Assembly (NCBI GenBank): GCA_017304275.1
Contig: JAFKKW010000120.1
Coordinates: 1-6,187, forward strand
Reading direction: 5' to 3'
DNA length: 6,187 bases
DNA from: Hyphomicrobiales bacterium
GTDB lineage: Bacteria; Pseudomonadota; Alphaproteobacteria; Rhizobiales; Hyphomicrobiaceae
Positions 1 through 3,497 of this stretch are shown in pieces (the first letter of the stretch is position 1; the number at the start of each line of letters is the position of its first letter). The translations under genes were made by a program, and so were the position numbers. A model generated the notes under the pieces. The model saw nothing but the letters and a program-made list of their open reading frames with translations, did not search any database and had not been told where the DNA came from.

Positions 1-346
1 ACTGATAACCGCACTCGTGCGCGAAGATCCAGAACTTGACCGTTTTCGGCACCTTGGCCAGCAGCCTCGGACTGAGGATCAGGAATCCCGGATAAGCCGC
101 GCCGTAATCGTCGAGCTGACTGTCGATCACGGTCGGCCGCTGACCGCAGATCTGCTGGTGTCCGTCGAGCTTGAGCTCGCCCGGCGGCAGCACGTGGGCA
201 TCTCCGCCGACATGCTCGGCGTATTCCTCGGGCGTCGGCACATCGTCCGCCGCGGCGACGTCCGGCGCGAGCGCGACCGCCATGAGGCACGCCCCTAGAA
301 CAGAACGGCAGAGGAATGAAACGGCCGGACGGAAGACCGACGTCAA
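1..346 (-). CDS. exported HEXXH-like protein, putative metallopeptidase-related; C-terminus outside window
   Basis: I do not recognise a named gene. Starting at TTG (346-344), 115 residues are readable before the window ends. An Arg-containing N-region is followed by a hydrophobic stretch (about residues 16-27) and AAADD (31-35), which reads as a Sec signal peptide with cleavage near Ala33, so the protein is probably periplasmic. The mature part has a lone Cys67 in QQICGQ and ends in KFWIFAHECGYQ. HECG at 110-113 resembles the first half of a zinc HEXXH motif, but position 114, where the second His would lie, is Tyr (TAT). I recall related alphaproteobacterial proteins with HECGH, so this may be a degenerate zincin or an edge error; His CAT and Tyr TAT differ by one base. 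The TTG start is preferred because AGAGGTGA lies just upstream. The internal ATG at 283-281 would remove most of the signal peptide and has no ribosome site. It is 166 bp from the upstream gene, so it may have its own promoter. Confidence 0.7.
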   Translation of the reverse strand, partial: MTSVFRPAVSFLCRSVLGACLMAVALAPDVAAADDVPTPEEYAEHVGGDAHVLPPGELKLDGHQQICGQRPTVIDSQLDDYGAAYPGFLILSPRLLAKVPKTVKFWIFAHECGYQ

Positions 347-350
347 ATGA

Positions 351-358
351 TCACCTCT
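351..358 (-). promoter_or_regulatory. ribosome binding site for the TTG-initiated exported protein
   Basis: On the minus strand AGAGGTGA sits 4 nt before the TTG codon at 346-344. It is a strong anti-16S match, and it decides the unusual TTG start over the internal ATG at 283. The start it selects also gives a complete signal peptide. The 347-512 gap upstream includes an AT-richer patch at about 390-436 that could hold a promoter, but I cannot assign -35 and -10 boxes with confidence. Confidence 0.65.
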
Positions 359-512
359 ACGCGACACCGCACGCGCCCCGGAGAAAGCTTAGCAGTTTCA
401 ACATGAGCTGCGAAAGTTAAGATTTGCTCAGACGCGCGCACCCTCCGCCGAACGCCGGCCCACCTGTGGCCGTTTTGCCGTTTCCCTCAAGGATCGGCCG
501 GTCGGGAGGAAA

Positions 513-929
513 TTATCGCGTCGCCTGCGCTTCGATGTCTTCCATATCATCGTCGGAGAAGCCGAAATGATGGCCGATCTCGTGCACAAGAACGTGCGTC
601 ACGATCTCGCCCAGCGGTTCGCCGCTCTCCGTCCAGTAGTCGAGGATCGCGCGCCGGTAGAGAAACACCATGTCGGGCTCGCGCGGCGCATCGAGCACGC
701 TCTTCTTGTCGAGCGAGAGGCCCTGGTAAAGCCCCATGAGATCGAACGGGCTGTCGATGCCGAGCTCGTCCAGCACCTCATCGAGCGCGAAATCCTCGAC
801 GCGTACCACGAGATCGCCGCAGACCTCGCGGAACTCCGGCTGGATGCGTTCCCAGGCGGCGGCGGCCATCACCTCGAAGTCCTCGAGCGATGGCGGTGTC
901 GCCGTCTTCCAGTCGATTGCATCCGCCAT
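513..929 (-). CDS. zincin-like metallopeptidase family protein (PF06262 type)
   Basis: This is a 138-residue cytoplasmic protein with no signal peptide or membrane segment. The C-terminal part carries HEIGHHFGFSDDD: His116, Glu117 and His120, then Gly123 and Asp126, a complete HExxHxxGxxD zinc motif. Upstream, GLYQGLSL (about 66-73) and PDMVFLYRRAILDY (about 85-98) are typical of the short minimal-zincin family annotated as 'metallopeptidase family protein'. The length fits that family (roughly 115-140 residues, from memory). The substrate is unknown, and protease activity is inferred from the motif only. The ATG at 929 was chosen because GGGAGAG lies 6 nt upstream; an in-frame ATG at 1016 would add 29 residues with no family similarity. 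It lies 96 bp downstream of leuC on the same strand, with a possible hairpin between, so co-transcription is possible but not shown. It ends in TAA. Confidence 0.88.
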   Translation of the reverse strand: MADAIDWKTATPPSLEDFEVMAAAAWERIQPEFREVCGDLVVRVEDFALDEVLDELGIDSPFDLMGLYQGLSLDKKSVLDAPREPDMVFLYRRAILDYWTESGEPLGEIVTHVLVHEIGHHFGFSDDDMEDIEAQATR

Positions 930-935
930 GCCTTG

Positions 936-942
936 CTCTCCC
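936..942 (-). promoter_or_regulatory. ribosome binding site deciding the zincin start
   Basis: GGGAGAG on the minus strand with a 6-nt spacer (CAAGGC) before the ATG at 929-927. It supports the 138-residue form over the longer frame starting at 1016. Confidence 0.7.
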
Positions 943-971
943 GCCGCGTTGATCACGAACGGGAGAGATAG

Positions 972-1006
972 GCGCTTCGAGCCGATCCGTTCAAGAGTCG
1001 AAGTGC
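972..1006 (-). other. inverted repeat (possible RNA hairpin) between leuC and the zincin gene
   Basis: Bases 972-980 pair with 998-1006: nine pairs, one of them G-U, with the perfect core CTTCGA/TCGAAG and a 17-nt loop. It begins about 20 bp beyond the leuC stop, where a transcription or processing hairpin would be expected. No T-run follows on the minus strand, so a classical intrinsic terminator is not supported. The pairing could be chance in GC-rich DNA. Confidence 0.3.
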
Positions 1007-1025
1007 ACCCCGGCACGACCGGCCG

Positions 1026-2432
1026 TCAGGCCGACCAGCTCCGGATGTCGACGAAATGCCCTTCGAGCGCCGCCGCGGCAGCCATGGCCGGCGAGACCAG
1101 GTGCGTGCGGCCCTTGTAGCCCTGCCGTCCCTCGAAATTGCGGTTCGAGGTCGAGGCGCAGCGCTGGCCGGGCTTGAGCTGGTCCGGGTTCATGCCGAGG
1201 CACATGGAGCAGCCCGGCTCACGCCATTCGAAGCCCGCCGCCTTGAAGATCTTGTCGAGACCTTCGGCCTCCGCCTGCTCTTTCACGAGGCCCGATCCGG
1301 GCACGATCATGGCGTAGGCGAGCCGGTCCGAGATCTTCTTGCCCTCGACGATCTTCGCCACCACGCGCAGATCCTCCATGCGCCCGTTGGTGCATGATCC
1401 GATCCAGATCACGTCGAGCGGGATATCCGTCATCTTCGTGCCGGGCGCGAGACCCATGTAGTCGAGCGCGCGCACCATCGAGGCGCGCTTGTTCTCGTCC
1501 ACGACCTCCGCCGGATTGGGAACGACGCCGGCGATGGACACCACGTCCTCGGGGCTCGTGCCCCAGGAAACGATCGGCGGCAGCTTGGCCGCATCGAGCT
1601 TGACCACGCGGTCGAAGTGCGCGCCCTCGTCGGTGTGAAGCGTTTCCCAGTACTTGAGTGCCGCGTCCCAGGCCGCGCCTTTGGGCGCTTTCGGACGTCC
1701 CTTGATGAAGTCGAACGTCTTCTCGTCGGGCGCGATCATGCCGGCCCGCGCGCCGCCCTCGATCGACATGTTGCAGACCGTCATGCGGCCTTCCATGGAA
1801 AGCCCGCGGATCGCCTCGCCCGCGTACTCGATCACCGAGCCGGTGCCGCCGGCCGTGCCGATCTCGCCGATGATCGCGAGGATGATGTCCTTCGCCGTCA
1901 CGTGGTCGGGCAGCGCCCCGTCCACGCTGACCAGCATGTTCTTGGCCTTTTTCTGGACCAGCGTCTGCGTGGCGAGCACGTGCTCGACCTCGCTCGTGCC
2001 GATGCCGTGCGCGAGCGCCCCGAACGCGCCATGCGTCGAGGTATGGCTGTCGCCGCAGACGATGGTCGTGCCGGGCAGCGTGAAGCCCTGCTCGGGCCCG
2101 ACGACGTGGACGATGCCCTGCCGCTTGTCGAGCTCGTTGTAGTACTCGACGCCGAAATCCCGCGCATTGGCGGCCAGCGTCTCGACCTGGATGCGGCTGT
2201 CATCGTCGGCGATGCCGCGCGTCCGGTCCGTAGTCGGCACGTTGTGGTCGACGACGGCCAGCGTCTTCTCGGGCGCGCGGACCTTGCGCCCGCTCATGCG
2301 CAGCCCCTCGAACGCCTGCGGGCTCGTCACCTCGTGCACGAGATGGCGGTCGATGTAGAGCAGGCACGTGCCGTCAGGTTGCCGGTCAACGACGTGATCG
2401 TCGAATATCTTGTCGTAAAGCGTCTTGGCCAT
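1026..2432 (-). CDS. leuC: 3-isopropylmalate dehydratase large subunit (LeuC)
   Basis: LeuC, with the small subunit LeuD, isomerises 2-isopropylmalate to 3-isopropylmalate in leucine biosynthesis in the cytoplasm. The 468-residue frame is full length for the family (about 466-470). It opens with MAKTLYDKIFDDHVV and has the aconitase-family signature CGDSHTSTHGAFGALAHGIG at about 126-145. The three [4Fe-4S] ligands are present: Cys347 in GSCTNGR, and Cys408 and Cys411 in CSMCLGMNPD. SNRNFEGRQGYKGRTHL (429-445) is the typical C-terminal signature. The start at ATG 2432 gives the standard N-terminus, although the ribosome site is weak (only a GAG about 10 nt upstream). It ends in TGA at 1026. 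leuD is not in view on either side; in many alphaproteobacteria leuC and leuD are not directly adjacent. No disruption is seen. Confidence 0.97.
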   Translation of the reverse strand: MAKTLYDKIFDDHVVDRQPDGTCLLYIDRHLVHEVTSPQAFEGLRMSGRKVRAPEKTLAVVDHNVPTTDRTRGIADDDSRIQVETLAANARDFGVEYYNELDKRQGIVHVVGPEQGFTLPGTTIVCGDSHTSTHGAFGALAHGIGTSEVEHVLATQTLVQKKAKNMLVSVDGALPDHVTAKDIILAIIGEIGTAGGTGSVIEYAGEAIRGLSMEGRMTVCNMSIEGGARAGMIAPDEKTFDFIKGRPKAPKGAAWDAALKYWETLHTDEGAHFDRVVKLDAAKLPPIVSWGTSPEDVVSIAGVVPNPAEVVDENKRASMVRALDYMGLAPGTKMTDIPLDVIWIGSCTNGRMEDLRVVAKIVEGKKISDRLAYAMIVPGSGLVKEQAEAEGLDKIFKAAGFEWREPGCSMCLGMNPDQLKPGQRCASTSNRNFEGRQGYKGRTHLVSPAMAAAAALEGHFVDIRSWSA

Positions 2433-2759
2433 GAGGTGGGCTCGGAATGTTCGGAGAATTAGAACCCTTCAAATAGCGGCTTGAGGGCCGCGTTGCAAAT
2501 CAGCCGTCCTGGCCGCCTCCATAAGGTGGAAACCTCGAGCGATTTCCGCCAGTCACGCGACGTTTTGCCCACACACGGAAAGGTCCAGAGGGGCCGGACC
2601 ACCAGCCGGGGCCCGGCCCAAGGTGCCGCGCGGGCCTCCTGAGGTGGTGGCAGTCGACCCCAATAGAGCATCCGCGCCGTATCGGGATTACGGACCCGCC
2701 GCGGCGCGGGTTTCCTGAAACGATATTAAATTACGGAAATCTTTGAGCGAGGCCGGGCC
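2433..2759. other. gene-free gap between lysR fragment and leuC, with GC-rich inverted repeats
   Basis: I see no convincing gene in these 327 bases. A 70-codon minus-strand frame (2459-2671) has no family features. One inverted repeat pairs 2591-2597 (GGGCCGG) with 2613-2619 (CCGGCCC) around a 15-nt loop. A longer-range 6-bp match links 2598-2603 (ACCACC) to 2643-2648 (GGTGGT). The leuC promoter should lie in the lower part, but no clear -35/-10 pair stands out. No run of leucine codons followed by alternative hairpins is seen, so a classical leucine attenuator is not supported. Confidence 0.5.
2694..2711. other. GC-rich hairpin downstream of the lysR stop
   Basis: ACCCGC (2694-2699) pairs perfectly with GCGGGT (2706-2711) around a 6-nt loop, about 50 bp past the lysR stop codon. 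It could end or stabilise the lysR transcript. On the minus strand the stem is followed by CCGTAATCC, not by a T-run, so factor-independent termination in the lysR direction is weakly supported. The three T bases lie on the plus-strand side, where there is no gene. Confidence 0.3.
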
Positions 2760-3491
2760 TTACTCCCGCCAATGGCGCGCCTTGGCGACCAGGAAATCCC
2801 GCAGTACTTGCACCTTTTTCGAGCTCTTGAGCTCTTCCGGGTAGACGAACAGCACCGGCAGGTTCGGCTTGTCGACCCCGCATTTCATGAGCACCGGCAC
2901 GAGGTCGCTGTCCTGTTCGGTCATGTAGTCGGGGATCATGCCGATGCCGATGCCGGCCAGCACCGCCTGTTTGATGGCCACCACACTGTTGGTCCTGAAC
3001 ACCGGCTCGCGCGGGTCGTCGTCTGCGCGCCCCGCACCCTCGAGCCAACTGATGGCAGGCAGCAGTTGCGCCGTCTGTCCGCTGTAGGACAGCACGCGGT
3101 GCGGTCCGCTGTCGAGATCGGCGAACGTCTCCGGCACGCCGAAGCGGCGTGTATATTTAGTCGAAGCCATCGGCCGCACGCCCGAGGTGAACAGCGGCCG
3201 CCGGATGAGGTCCGCCTGCTCGGGCTCGCGCGTCCAGATGGCAACGTCGGCGGCGCGCATGGCGATGTCGATCTGGTCGTCGTCGAGCAGCAGCTCGATC
3301 CGGATCTCGGGATAGAGGTCCATGAACTCACGGAGCCGCTGCGAGACCCACACCGTGCCGAGCCCCACCGGCGCCGCGACGGAGAGCACGCCCGAGGGCT
3401 TGGTGGTCGTATCGGCGAGCAGCGTCTCCGCGGTCTGCAGCTTGCTCATGACCTCGGCCACCGTCGTGTACAGCAGCGCGCCCTGCTCGGT
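2760..3491 (-). pseudogene. LysR-type regulator, LsrB/VtlR-like, N-terminus cut off at the chimeric join
   Basis: This is 243 codons of a LysR-family transcription factor plus a TAA stop. It starts at TEQGALLYTTV, the point where LysR proteins leave the winged helix-turn-helix and enter the linker helix. The substrate-binding domain follows: KPSGVLSV, then VGLGTVW, LYPEIRIELLLDD, AGIGIGMIPDYM, and the end signature VYPEELKSSKKVQVLRDFLVAKARHW. That ending and the overall pattern closely recall rhizobial LsrB and Brucella VtlR, which act in oxidative-stress and small-RNA control; this assignment is from memory. About 60 residues containing the DNA-binding domain are missing because GCN1 sequence takes their place. 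In the source genome the gene is probably intact, so it is labelled pseudogene only because this copy is broken. In relatives, trxB often lies upstream of lsrB and would be the expected next gene. Confidence 0.85.
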
Positions 3492-3497
3492 CACGTC
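3489..3497. other. bacterial/eukaryotic chimeric junction
   Basis: On the minus strand the codons read GAC GTG ACC, giving D-V-T. The sequence before it (QKELVPYMDVLLPD) is GCN1; the sequence after it (TEQGALLYTTV) is LysR. The Val codon could belong to either side, so the break lies within a few bases here. I see no GATC, AAGCTT or GAATTC site at the join that would point to ligation at a restriction site. Everything left of it has bacterial features (ribosome sites, intron-free genes); everything right of it has spliceosomal introns. The join is in frame, which has roughly a one-in-three chance when both genes have the same orientation. Confidence 0.88.

Noticed and set aside
930..1016. Longer zincin start at the ATG at 1016
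   Set aside because: The 29 added residues match nothing in the family, while the ATG at 929 has a well spaced GGGAGAG.
1617..2462. 281-codon open frame on the plus strand opposite leuC
   Set aside because: It is rich in Arg, Asp and His without any family motif and lies fully antisense to a complete, motif-verified LeuC; such shadows are usual in high-GC DNA.
2459..2671. 70-codon minus-strand frame upstream of leuC as a leader peptide or small gene
   Set aside because: It has no leucine-codon cluster, no clear ribosome site and no family features, so neither a leucine attenuator leader nor a real gene is supported.
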